A DNA stretch of 36,861 nt, from assembly GCA_030042035.1 (NCBI GenBank), contig JASIAN010000195.1:1-36861 (forward strand). Direction: 5' to 3'. Below the pieces are notes generated by a model. That model made no database searches. It saw only the letters and a list, made by a program, of their open reading frames with translations, and was not told the origin of the DNA. The first letter of the stretch is position 1. The number at the start of each line of letters is the position of its first letter. The DNA comes from Alphaproteobacteria bacterium. GTDB lineage: Bacteria > Pseudomonadota > Alphaproteobacteria > ATCC43930 > CGMCC-115725. Below, in pieces: positions 18,034 through 25,647 of the stretch. The translations under genes and the position numbers were made by a program.

Positions 18034-19194
18034 TCACGCGAGAAGGCGGGGGCCCAGCGCGGCGAGGCGGCGGTAATCGTCGAGCTCGTTGTAAATCTGT
18101 GCCGAGACGCGGACCCATAACGCGCGATCCAAGGCCGCGACGTTGACGGCGATGGCGTGGTCGCACCGCAGCCGGTCGATAAGTCGATGCGCCGCATCGC
18201 GATCGGCGCCGGCGCTCAGCGGCAGCCGCACCGACACCATCGCGGCGCGGAACTCCGGCGCCGCAGCGGCTTCGGTGCCCCACGCGTCGATCAACAGCGC
18301 CGCGGCGGCGCGCGCCAGCGCGGCGTTGTGCGCGCGCACGGCGTCGGCAGCGAGCGCTGCGAGGTAGTCGAGCGCGACCGGCACGGCGAGCCAGGCCGAT
18401 GGGTCGCGCGTGCCGGTCCACGCGAATTCGGCCGGAAAGCCCTTGCCGAGATCGTGCGAGATCACGGTCGGATGCAGCGCCGCTTGCCGCTCCGGTGCGC
18501 ACCACAACACTGCGGTGCCCTTCGCTGCAAACGCCCATTTGTGCAGATTGCCGACATACCATTGGACGCCGAGCGCGGGCACGTCGAGCGCGATCTGGCC
18601 CGGCGCGTGCGCGCCGTCGATCGCGACCGGCACGCCGCGCTTCCGGCACAGCGCCGCCATGTCGGCGATCGGCAATACCGCGGCGCTGCCGGAGACAATG
18701 TGGTCGAACAGCGCGAGCCGGGTGCGGGCCCCAAGCGCCGCCTTGAGGCGATCGAGCAGTGGCGCCGGATCGCCAAACGGCACCGGCACCGCGACGGTCA
18801 CGATCCGCGCGCCGGCGCGCTCGGCATGGTAGCGCAGCGCATTGCCGACCGCGCCGTAGACCTGCGACAGACAGAGGAGCTCGTCGCCGGGTTCGAGGCG
18901 CAGCGAGGCGATGACGGCATTGAGGCCGGATGTCGCGTTTTCGACAAAGGCCCAGTCCCCGCCCCGCCCGCCGAGAAAGCCGGCAATCCGGTCGGCCGCG
19001 CCGTGCAGCAATGCCAACAGGTCGCGGCGGAAGAACGTGTCGGGGTCGGCTTCGATGCGACGCTGCCACTCCTGCACCGCCTCGAGCACGCCGCGCGGCA
19101 CCGCGCCGAACGAGCCGTGGTTCAGGTGCGCGATGCCGTCGGCGAGCAGAAAATCGCCGCGCCGCGCATGGCCGAATAGTGGCGCGTTTACCAT
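18034..19194 (-). CDS. Aminotransferase class V, isopenicillin-N-epimerase-like
   Basis: 386 residues of a PLP fold-type I class V enzyme. HLNHGSFGAVPRGVLEAV at the start and FVENATSGLNAVI are typical of the isopenicillin N epimerase/cysteine-desulfurase-like group; AIDGAHAPGQIALDV holds the cofactor-binding Asp and His, and VGNLHKWAFAAKGTAVLW holds the PLP lysine. Members act as epimerases, desulfurases, lyases or ergothioneine-type C-S lyases; there is no neighbouring gene that specifies which. The start at 19194 was chosen as the first ATG before the conserved N-terminal motif. The frame stays open far upstream, but that stretch runs through a repeat and antisense to the P450 gene. Confidence 0.85.
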   Translation of the reverse strand: MVNAPLFGHARRGDFLLADGIAHLNHGSFGAVPRGVLEAVQEWQRRIEADPDTFFRRDLLALLHGAADRIAGFLGGRGGDWAFVENATSGLNAVIASLRLEPGDELLCLSQVYGAVGNALRYHAERAGARIVTVAVPVPFGDPAPLLDRLKAALGARTRLALFDHIVSGSAAVLPIADMAALCRKRGVPVAIDGAHAPGQIALDVPALGVQWYVGNLHKWAFAAKGTAVLWCAPERQAALHPTVISHDLGKGFPAEFAWTGTRDPSAWLAVPVALDYLAALAADAVRAHNAALARAAAALLIDAWGTEAAAAPEFRAAMVSVRLPLSAGADRDAAHRLIDRLRCDHAIAVNVAALDRALWVRVSAQIYNELDDYRRLAALGPRLLA

Positions 19195-19240
19195 GGAACC
19201 TGCGGCAGTCGAGAATGTCTGTTGCTGGATCACCGCCTTG

Positions 19241-19390
19241 CGTCCTTCAAGACGCGCCCCGAGCCTGTCCTCGGGCCGCGCGGAGCGCGACCCGTGGGGG
19301 CGCTCCTCAGGATGACGAAGTTTGGCGGACGCCATCAATGCCGTTCCGTCATGCTGAGGAGCCCCGCGCAATGCGGCGTCTCGAAACACG
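19241..19390. repeat. Inverted pair of intergenic repeat units
   Basis: The left unit (19241-19319) ends in GCTCCTCAGGATGACG and the right unit (19346-19390) begins CGTCATGCTGAGGAGC, an inverted copy with one mismatch; their outer ends (TCAAGACGC and GGCGTCTCGAAA) also match inverted. This occupies most of the 303-base gap between the divergent aminotransferase and P450 genes. It looks like a non-coding dispersed palindrome family of alphaproteobacterial genomes. I see no gene in the gap. Confidence 0.75.
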
Positions 19391-19497
19391 CGGGTCTCCA
19401 ATCCGGCCGCGTTCAAATCCCGTCGCCCCGCGACCTTTTTGACAGCCGCCGGCGCGAGGCGTAGCCTGCGCGCACACCCGACCGGAGAGCAGCGATC

Positions 19498-20739
19498 ATG
19501 GCACCGCTCGACGCCCCGCTCGCCAGCGACATCGAAACGCTCACGCTCGACACGCTCGATATGAGCGACCCGCATTTCTACCAGGACGACATCTACTATC
19601 CCTATTTCGCCCGGCTGCGGCGCGACGATCCGGTGCATTACTGCCCGGCGAGCCATTACGGGCCGTATTGGTCGGTAACGAAGTACAAAGACATCATGCA
19701 GGTCGAGATCAACCACCAGGTCTATTCTTCGGATGGCGCGATCTCGATCCTCGACCCGCCGAAGGGGCTGGAGCGGCAGAGCTTCATCGCGATGGACCCG
19801 CCGAAGCACGACGAGCAGCGGCTCACCGTCAGCCCCGCCGTCGCGCCCTCCAACCTCGCCAATATGGAAGGCCTGATCCGCGAGCGCACCGGCCGCGTGC
19901 TCGATGGCCTGCCGCGCGGCGAGACCTTCGATTGGGTCGATCGCGTGTCGATCGAATTGACGACGATGATGCTGGCGACCCTGTTCGACTACCCGTGGGA
20001 GGATCGACGCCAGCTCACCTATTGGTCGGACGTCGTCATCGCCGATGTCCGCTCGCCCGAGTCGCCGGTGCATTCGGAAGAGGAGAAATTCGCCGAGCTG
20101 ACAAGGATGACCGAAGCGCTCGGCAAACTCTTCGCCGAACGCGCGCAGCTTCCGCCGAAATTCGACCTTCTGTCGATGCTGGCGCACAGCAATGCGACGC
20201 GCGCCCTGCCGTTCCGCGAGTTCATGGGCAATCTGTCGCTGCTCATCGTCGGCGGCAACGACACGACGCGCAACTCGATGACCGGCGGGCTCATGGCATT
20301 GCACCAGCACCCCGCGGAATACCAGAAGCTGCGCAACAACCCGGCGCTGATCGAAAGCCTGGTGCCGGAGATCATCCGCTGGGTGACGCCGGTCATCCAC
20401 ATGCGCCGCACCGCATTGGCCGACGCCGAACTCGGCGGCAAGCACATCAAAAAGGGCGACAAGGTCGTCATGTGGTACGTCTCGGGCAACCGCGACCCTG
20501 ACGCGATCGATGAGCCTGACCGTTTCATCATCGACCGCAAGCGGCCGCGCCAGCATCTGTCGTTCGGCTTCGGCATCCATCGCTGCGTCGGCAATCGCCT
20601 CGCCGAGCTGCAACTGCGCATCCTGTGGGAAGAGATCATGCGGCGCTATCCGGTCATCGAAGTGATGGGGCCGGCGAAACGCGTCTATTCCAACTTTATC
20701 CACGGCATCCGTTCGCTGCCGGTGCGAATCCCGGCGTGA
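19498..20739 (+). CDS. Cytochrome P450, CYP153-like
   Basis: 413 residues. The heme-binding loop FGFGIHRCVGNRLAELQ (Cys363), the I-helix GGNDTTRN (252-259), the ExxR pair at Glu291/Arg294 and HMRRTALADAELGGKHIKKG mark a class I bacterial P450. GGNDTTRNSMTGG, MWYVSGNRDPDAI and RPRQHLSFGFGIHRCVG are very close to CYP153 alkane/fatty-acid omega-hydroxylases, which insert oxygen at terminal methyl groups; naming the exact family needs alignment. CYP153 genes often sit with ferredoxin and ferredoxin reductase, but none is here. GGAGAG (19483-19488) precedes ATG 19498. It starts a same-strand series with two methyltransferases and a flavin monooxygenase. Confidence 0.9.
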   Translation: MAPLDAPLASDIETLTLDTLDMSDPHFYQDDIYYPYFARLRRDDPVHYCPASHYGPYWSVTKYKDIMQVEINHQVYSSDGAISILDPPKGLERQSFIAMDPPKHDEQRLTVSPAVAPSNLANMEGLIRERTGRVLDGLPRGETFDWVDRVSIELTTMMLATLFDYPWEDRRQLTYWSDVVIADVRSPESPVHSEEEKFAELTRMTEALGKLFAERAQLPPKFDLLSMLAHSNATRALPFREFMGNLSLLIVGGNDTTRNSMTGGLMALHQHPAEYQKLRNNPALIESLVPEIIRWVTPVIHMRRTALADAELGGKHIKKGDKVVMWYVSGNRDPDAIDEPDRFIIDRKRPRQHLSFGFGIHRCVGNRLAELQLRILWEEIMRRYPVIEVMGPAKRVYSNFIHGIRSLPVRIPA

Positions 20740-20743
20740 GGCG

Positions 20744-21523
20744 ATGAGCGACGCCGCGCACGATGCGCTGATCCGCGATCAGTTTACCCGCCAGGCGGTG
20801 CCGTTCAGCACCGCGGCGCCGATCGCCGACGCGGCCGCGCTCAAAATGCTGGTCGAGGCGGCCGAGGCCGGCCCCGACGACACGGTGCTCGATGTCGCGT
20901 GCGGCGGCGGCATCGTCGTCTGCGCCTTCGCGCCCCATGTGCGCCACGCAACCGGCATCGACATGACGCCGGCGATGCTGGAGCGCGCCCGCCGGCACGC
21001 CGCCGAAACGGGTGTCGCGAATGTCGCGTGGCGCGAAGGGGATGTGACGCGTCTGCCGTTCCCCGACAGCGCGTTCACGATCGTCGTGACGCGCTTTGCG
21101 ATGCACCATTTCCCCGAGCCGCGGGCGGTATTTGCCGAGATGCGGCGGGTGTGTGCGCCGGGCGGCCGCATCGTCGTCGCCGATACGTATGCGTCGCCCG
21201 ATCCGGCAAAAGCGGCCGAATTCAACCGGCTCGAACTGCTGCGCGACCCGTCGCACCGGCGCTGCCTCGCGCTCGCCGAGCTGCAAGGCCTGTTCCGCGA
21301 GAGCGGGCTCGGCGAGGCGGCCGCAAGCTTTTATGAGCTGCGCGATTCGGTCGACAACCTGCTCGCCCGCTCGTTCCCGAACCCGGGCGACGACCAGAAA
21401 ATCGTCGATCTGTTCGCGGCCTCGCTTGATGATCAGCGGCTCGGCATCCCGGTCAGCCGCGACCGGGACGGCCGGCTTTGCTATGCCTATCTGGCCGCGA
21501 TCCTGGCCGCAAAAAAGCCGTAG
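20744..21523 (+). CDS. Class I SAM-dependent methyltransferase (UbiE-like)
   Basis: 259 residues. SAM motif I is TVLDVACGGGIVVCAFA, with the ribose-binding acidic residue in ATGIDMTPAMLERAR, GDVTRLPFPDSAF and VVTRFAMHHFPEP, then VCAPGGRIVVADTY. The order and wording match the methyltransferase type 11 (UbiE/COQ5-like) group, which methylate quinones and many small molecules. It starts four bases after the P450 stop, so it is likely co-transcribed and may act on the same compound. The C-terminal third carries no substrate-specific motif I recognise. UbiE itself is normally with ubiB or ubiJ, which are not here, so I do not name it. Confidence 0.85.
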   Translation: MSDAAHDALIRDQFTRQAVPFSTAAPIADAAALKMLVEAAEAGPDDTVLDVACGGGIVVCAFAPHVRHATGIDMTPAMLERARRHAAETGVANVAWREGDVTRLPFPDSAFTIVVTRFAMHHFPEPRAVFAEMRRVCAPGGRIVVADTYASPDPAKAAEFNRLELLRDPSHRRCLALAELQGLFRESGLGEAAASFYELRDSVDNLLARSFPNPGDDQKIVDLFAASLDDQRLGIPVSRDRDGRLCYAYLAAILAAKKP

Positions 21524-21536
21524 GGAGGGCGAAACC

Positions 21537-22145
21537 ATGCCGTCCGACAGAGGGTTCCGCCTGGAGCGGCCGCACGAGTGGCATTCGCAGGAATACGTCG
21601 CGGACTGGATCGCGCATGACGAGGCGCGCGACCCGGTGCGCCGGCCACGCCTCAGGGAGATGCTCGCGGCGGCGCCGTTCCCGCCCGATTCGCGCCTCAG
21701 CGTGCTCGATGTCGGCGCCGGCTATGGCGCAGTGACCGAGGAACTGCTGGCGGTGTTCCCGCAGGCGCAGGTCACGCTGCAGGATTATTCCGAGCCGATG
21801 CTGAGCGAGGCGAAGCGGCGGCTTGCGGCGCACGCGCGCCAGTTGCGCTTCGTGACCTGCGATCTGACCGATCCGGCGTGGGCATCGCAGGTCGGCGGGC
21901 CGTTCGATCTCGCCGTGTCGGCGATCGCGTTGCACAATTTGCGCAACGACCCGCAGATTTTCGCCTGCTATCGGGCGATCTGCAGTCTCCTGAAACCGGG
22001 CGGCTGGTTTATCGAGGAGGATTTGTTCTTCGACGGGGTCGAACCGCATCTTGTCGCATTGCGTGCAGGCGGCTTCGCGACCGTCGAATGCCGCTGGCAG
22101 GACGAGCGCCGCGCGATCGTCGCAGCCGGCCGCGGCGCCGGCTGA
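21537..22145 (+). CDS. Class I SAM-dependent methyltransferase, second of pair
   Basis: 202 residues. Motif I is SVLDVGAGYGAVTEELL, followed by QVTLQDYSEPMLSEAKRRL, FVTCDLTDPAW and FDLAVSAIALHNL, and LLKPGGWFIEEDLFFD. The protein is distinct from the preceding methyltransferase, and shorter. The N-terminal HEWHSQEYVADWIAHDEARD is a family-typical lead, seen in trans-aconitate-type or ubiquinone-type relatives, but no substrate can be given. GGGAGGG (21523-21529) precedes ATG 21537. It lies 13 bases after the first methyltransferase, so the two probably share an mRNA with the P450. Confidence 0.82.
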   Translation: MPSDRGFRLERPHEWHSQEYVADWIAHDEARDPVRRPRLREMLAAAPFPPDSRLSVLDVGAGYGAVTEELLAVFPQAQVTLQDYSEPMLSEAKRRLAAHARQLRFVTCDLTDPAWASQVGGPFDLAVSAIALHNLRNDPQIFACYRAICSLLKPGGWFIEEDLFFDGVEPHLVALRAGGFATVECRWQDERRAIVAAGRGAG

Positions 22146-22225
22146 CAACCGGTTGCGCCCGACCGGCGAAAGCCGTTATGCAGGCGTCGGCGGCAACGTC
22201 CGGGACGGCGGCGGGAGAAGACGTA

Positions 22226-23248
22226 ATGAAATTCGGATTGTTCGGCGGCGCGCGGGCACGCGGCGGCGCGGCCGGCGACAGTGACGGCTACCAGGACTTC
22301 ATCAAATACGTCGTCAGGGCGGAGGAGCTGGGGTTTTCCAGCGTCTTTCTGGTCGAGCACCATTTCACCGGTTTCGGCCAGGTCTCAGCTTCGCTCAACC
22401 TGTTGTCCTATCTGGCGGCGCGCACCTCGACGATCCGCCTCGGCACCGCCGTCGTCGTGTTGCCGTGGCACAACCCGGTACTGGTCGCCGAAGAGGCTGC
22501 GACGCTTGATCTGTTGTCCAACGGGCGGCTCGATTTCGGTGTCGGCAAGGGCTACCGGCCTTACGAGTTCTCCGGCTTCTGCATTCCGCAAGACGAGGCG
22601 ACGGCGCGCTTCGACGAGGCCATCGACGTGATTCGCCACGCATGGACCAGCGAGGGCCGGTTCTCCTATGCCGGCACGTGGTGGCACTACGACAACATCA
22701 TCGTCGAGCCGGCGCCGATCCAGCGGCCGCATCCGCCGTTCTGGATGGGCGCCGGCAGCGCCGAGTCGATCCGCCGCGCTGCGCGCGAAGGCTACAATCT
22801 GCTGCTGGATCAAATCGCGCCGACCGCCGTAATCATCGACCGCGTGCGCGTCTTTCGCGAGGAATGCGAGGCGATCGGCCGCCCCTACAATCCGACGATG
22901 GTTGGCGTCACGCGCGGCCTGCAGATCGTCCACAATGAGGAAGAGCGCCATCGCGCCATCGCCACCCGCCGCGAAGTCCTGAAAAACATCGGCGATCTGG
23001 CGCGCGGCCCCGGCGCCGAACGTTACCATCACATCCGCGACGATCCCGACGCGTTCGAACTCGACGACGCACCGCTGCTCGGCACGCCGGAGGAGATCAT
23101 CGCGCAGTTGGAGCGGCTGCAGGCCGGCGGCGTCGAGAACGTGCTGTTCGCTGCGCCCGGCGCTTCGATCGCGCATCTGCGCACCTTTGCCGAGGAGATC
23201 ATGCCGGCGCTCGACAGCAAGAGCGCGATGGTGCACGCGCAGGTCTAG
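22226..23248 (+). CDS. LLM-class flavin-dependent monooxygenase
   Basis: 340 residues of the bacterial-luciferase-like TIM-barrel family. Seen are MKFGLFGGAR, SVFLVEHHFTGFGQ, a family pattern near the flavin pocket, IRLGTAVVVLPWHNPVLVAEEAATLDLLSNGRLDFGVGKGY, and PFWMGAGSAESIRRAAREGYNL. These enzymes use reduced FMN or F420 to oxidise aldehydes, ketones, sulfonates or heterocycles; the subgroup cannot be fixed here. GGGAGAAG lies just before ATG 22226. The gene follows the methyltransferases by 80 bases on the same strand, plausibly in the same small-molecule pathway. It is the last GC-rich gene before the AT-rich island. Confidence 0.87.
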   Translation: MKFGLFGGARARGGAAGDSDGYQDFIKYVVRAEELGFSSVFLVEHHFTGFGQVSASLNLLSYLAARTSTIRLGTAVVVLPWHNPVLVAEEAATLDLLSNGRLDFGVGKGYRPYEFSGFCIPQDEATARFDEAIDVIRHAWTSEGRFSYAGTWWHYDNIIVEPAPIQRPHPPFWMGAGSAESIRRAAREGYNLLLDQIAPTAVIIDRVRVFREECEAIGRPYNPTMVGVTRGLQIVHNEEERHRAIATRREVLKNIGDLARGPGAERYHHIRDDPDAFELDDAPLLGTPEEIIAQLERLQAGGVENVLFAAPGASIAHLRTFAEEIMPALDSKSAMVHAQV

Positions 23249-23339
23249 CCCGGACCATTCATCGGGGCGCCGTCCGGTGGGGTGATGAGGCTCGGTCTCG
23301 GCGGGCGATGACGCGGCGCTCGACCGTCCAGCTTTTGGC

Positions 23340-23940
23340 GGGGCAACATTTACTATTTAGTATATATTTCCATTTAGCATAATCGCCGAAATGGCGACGC
23401 ACTTTCAACGTGCCCGCATGATGGCGGTGGTCATCGCCCCGGGGCTGCTTCTTTTGCCAATCGGCACGGCCAAAGCCCAGCGGTCCGCAGATGTGGTCCG
23501 CCCTGCGATTCAGCTTCCAGGCCCCGCGCCGCAATATCTGAAAAACTTGAATTGTGAGAAACTGGAGGCGTTAGAAGGGTCGGTGATGACGATCAATGGA
23601 ACTATTGTTGGCAAAGCGGAGGTTTATGCGATAGAGTTGATAGGTTTTCAATCACAATATTCGGACATTCATTGCGATAATCAAATAAAATCAAATTCAT
23701 ATTGTGCGCAAATTTCGTCGCATCTTGAAGAGGTTGAATCGAAAATTAAACAAACGAACACCGATATTCAAAAATTGAACGATTATTATAAAGCAATCGG
23801 CGCGGCGGCGAAGGCAAAGGATTGTTCCTTCGAGCGGTGGGAAGATGAACACTAATAACATGCGTTTTTTTCTTTACCAATAACACCATAAATATGAAAA
23901 ATGATGATGAAGGGCTTTAATTTACATCGATATGAGTGCA
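23340..23940. other. AT-rich island in GC-rich chromosome
   Basis: From the upstream run ATTTACTATTTAGTATATAT (23348-23367) to about 23940 the sequence is visibly A/T-rich, with ATA, AAA and TTA codons that neighbours avoid. It encloses one unrecognised exported protein; the 241 bases after that gene show no hairpin terminator I can define and no second gene. Foreign origin is the simplest inference, but no integrase or repeat bounds it. Confidence 0.7.
23391..23855 (+). CDS. Unrecognised exported Cys-containing protein in AT-rich island
   Basis: 154 residues with no family I recognise. The N-terminus is a signal peptide: RAR in the n-region, a hydrophobic stretch MMAVVIAPGLLLLPIG and AKA at 27-29 as a likely signal-peptidase I site. 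The mature part has four cysteines (55, 95, 105, 145), a number suited to two disulfides in the periplasm or outside, and a likely amphipathic coiled-coil segment around 108-132 (HLEEVESKIKQTNTDIQKLN). It ends in an acidic tail. Codon choice in the last two-thirds is AT-rich and unlike its neighbours. No ribosome site precedes ATG 23391, so expression and start are uncertain; ATG 23418 is an alternative but would shorten the signal n-region. Confidence 0.6.
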   Translation: MATHFQRARMMAVVIAPGLLLLPIGTAKAQRSADVVRPAIQLPGPAPQYLKNLNCEKLEALEGSVMTINGTIVGKAEVYAIELIGFQSQYSDIHCDNQIKSNSYCAQISSHLEEVESKIKQTNTDIQKLNDYYKAIGAAAKAKDCSFERWEDEH

Positions 23941-24096
23941 AACGTCGGTTATGACGATTTCATTCGCTCATAGCCCAAGCGGTCGCTGCCGCCCGCAAAA
24001 TCTGCAATCCGTGACGGACCCATGGCGGGCGGCGGTTGCCGGCGCGCCGAGCCGCAGCTATAACCCGCCCCTTTCCGTCGCCTTGCGAGAAGAGCC

Positions 24097-24519
24097 ATGG
24101 CCGTCGAGCGCACCCTGTCGATCATCAAGCCGGACGCCACCCGGCGCAATCTGACCGGCGCGATCAACCGGCGCTTCGAAGAGAGCGACCTCAGCATCAT
24201 CGCGCAGAAGCGGCTGCGCCTCAGCCGCGACATGGCGGAGCGTTTTTACGCCGTGCATGCGCAGCGGCCGTTCTACGAGAGCCTTGTCGACTTTATGAGT
24301 TCGGGTCCGGTCGTTGTGCAGGTGCTGGAAGGCGAGGACGCGGTCGCAAAAAACCGCGAGGTCATGGGCGCCACCGATCCCGCCAAGGCGGCGCCCGGCA
24401 CGATCCGTAAGGATTTTGCGCTGTCGATCGAAGCCAATTCCGTGCACGGCTCCGATTCCGCCGCGACGGCGGCCGCAGAAATCGCATTCTTCTTCGCGGC
24501 GATCGAAATCTGTCCCTGA
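24097..24519 (+). CDS. ndk: Nucleoside diphosphate kinase
   Basis: 140 residues, the standard Ndk length. It has [13 protein letters not shown] at the start, [15 protein letters not shown], the [18 protein letters not shown] region and the active phosphohistidine His117 in NSVHGSDS. It transfers the gamma phosphate from ATP to other (d)NDPs through a phosphohistidine. GAGAAGAG lies just before ATG 24097. It is not in an operon; upstream lies the AT-rich island, and downstream it faces the aa3-subunit-IV-like gene. Between them is a small stem-loop (24577-24591). Confidence 0.97.
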   Translation: MAVERTLSIIKPDATRRNLTGAINRRFEESDLSIIAQKRLRLSRDMAERFYAVHAQRPFYESLVDFMSSGPVVVQVLEGEDAVAKNREVMGATDPAKAAPGTIRKDFALSIEANSVHGSDSAATAAAEIAFFFAAIEICP

Positions 24520-24613
24520 CCGGCCGATCGGCTGGACGCATCGCGGAGCGCGGCGGCGCGACGCGATCGTGGATGGCCGGGTGACTCCCGGTGATGACGA
24601 CAGTGCAGCCAAA

Positions 24614-24739
24614 TCACAGCAGAAAGATCGCCATCCCGATGAGAATCACGACAATCACCGCCAGCGAGATCTTGATGAACCGGGTGAATCCGATCCAGGT
24701 GCGGCGATGCCGCTGGTATTCCGGATCGATTGCTGTCAT
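24614..24739 (-). CDS. Small membrane protein, aa3-type cytochrome oxidase subunit IV-like
   Basis: 41 residues: a short soluble start with IDPEYQRHRRTWIGFTRFIK and a single C-terminal hydrophobic helix (ISLAVIVVILIGMAIFLL). This length and layout, with a conserved His/Trp/Gly/Phe lead into one transmembrane helix, matches the alphaproteobacterial aa3-type cytochrome c oxidase subunit IV family. ATG 24739 has GAGG nearby and gives the expected short protein; an upstream start giving 67 residues would add an unrelated Arg-rich lead. It would lie in the inner membrane with the oxidase; other subunits are encoded elsewhere. Being so short, its assignment is moderately sure. Confidence 0.7.
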   Translation of the reverse strand: MTAIDPEYQRHRRTWIGFTRFIKISLAVIVVILIGMAIFLL

Positions 24740-24810
24740 GTGCGCCTCGCCACTCACCGTACCGCCGCCGCGAGGTATAGCCAAATCGAGCCGCGAGGCA
24801 AGGTGCCGAA

Positions 24811-25458
24811 TCAGCACGCCGGCGAGGGATTGAACAGGACGCCCGCCGCGGCCGGGGCGCCGAGGATTGCGACCCGGTCGTCGCTGATGCGCAGCCGGCC
24901 TTCGGCGTAGAGCCGTACCGCCATCGGGTAGAGGCGGTGCTCGGCGGCGAGGATGCGCCGGGCGAGGCTTTCCACATCGTCGTCGACAAGCACCGGCACG
25001 GCCGCCTGCGCGATGATCGGCCCGCTGTCGACGGCCGAGCGGACGAAATGCACAGTGCAGCCGGCGATCTTGACCCCGGCCCCGAGCGCCTGGCGTTGCG
25101 CGTGAAGGCCGGGGAAGGCCGGCAGCAGCGAGGGGTGGATGTTGATGAGCCGGTCCCGCCAGGCGGCGACAAAGCTGTCATCGAGGATGCGCATAAAACC
25201 GGCAAGCGCGACAAGCTCTGCGCCGCTTTGCCGCAACGCCGCATCGGCCGCCGCCGCGAACGCGGCTCGGCTTGGGTGCGGCAGCGCCGAATGCGCGATC
25301 CCGGCACGCTCGGCGCGCGCAAGCCCCGCCGCGGCGGCGTTGTTGCTGATGACGTGGACGATCTCCGCCGGATAACGAGGATCGGCAGCGGCATCGATCA
25401 ACGCCTGCAAATTCGAGCCGCGGCCGGAAATCAAGACCCCGACCCTGAGCCGTGCCAT
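24811..25458 (-). CDS. purN: Phosphoribosylglycinamide formyltransferase PurN
   Basis: 215 residues. Transfers formyl from 10-formyl-tetrahydrofolate to GAR in purine synthesis. VGVLISGRGSNLQAL opens the protein; the catalytic residues fall at Asn106, His108 (INIHPSLLPAFPG) and Asp144 (VDSGPII), exactly the numbering of the E. coli enzyme. ATG 25458 was taken as the natural N-terminus (MARLRVGVL). The 3' end is 71 bases from the oxidase-subunit-IV-like start, so the two may be co-transcribed. purM, often next to purN, is not here. The divergent neighbour is the DUF2066 gene, so the 189-base spacer probably holds both promoters, but no clear elements were seen. Confidence 0.96.
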   Translation of the reverse strand: MARLRVGVLISGRGSNLQALIDAAADPRYPAEIVHVISNNAAAAGLARAERAGIAHSALPHPSRAAFAAAADAALRQSGAELVALAGFMRILDDSFVAAWRDRLINIHPSLLPAFPGLHAQRQALGAGVKIAGCTVHFVRSAVDSGPIIAQAAVPVLVDDDVESLARRILAAEHRLYPMAVRLYAEGRLRISDDRVAILGAPAAAGVLFNPSPAC

Positions 25459-25647
25459 CGCTGCGCCCTCGCGGCCTGTCGTGCCGGGACAGACAAAACC
25501 CCGCGCCGCCCTGTTGCGGCGATGATGCCGCGGGCCGATCCATCGGTCGGGCCAGCGCCCGCTGTCGATGGCGTCCCGGCGAAAACTGCGCTATCACCGT
25601 GCGCGATGCGGGCTGCTGCGACAATACGGGATCGAGGCCGGTTTGCA

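Noticed and set aside
19195-20703. Upstream extension of the class V aminotransferase frame
   Set aside because: It crosses a repeat pair and is antisense to the P450.
24577-24591. Hairpin after ndk as a terminator
   Set aside because: Five-base-pair stem without a T-run; too weak to call.
24937-25647. Upstream extension of the DUF2066 frame
   Set aside because: It is antisense to purN; the signal peptide after ATG 25648 fits a natural N-terminus.
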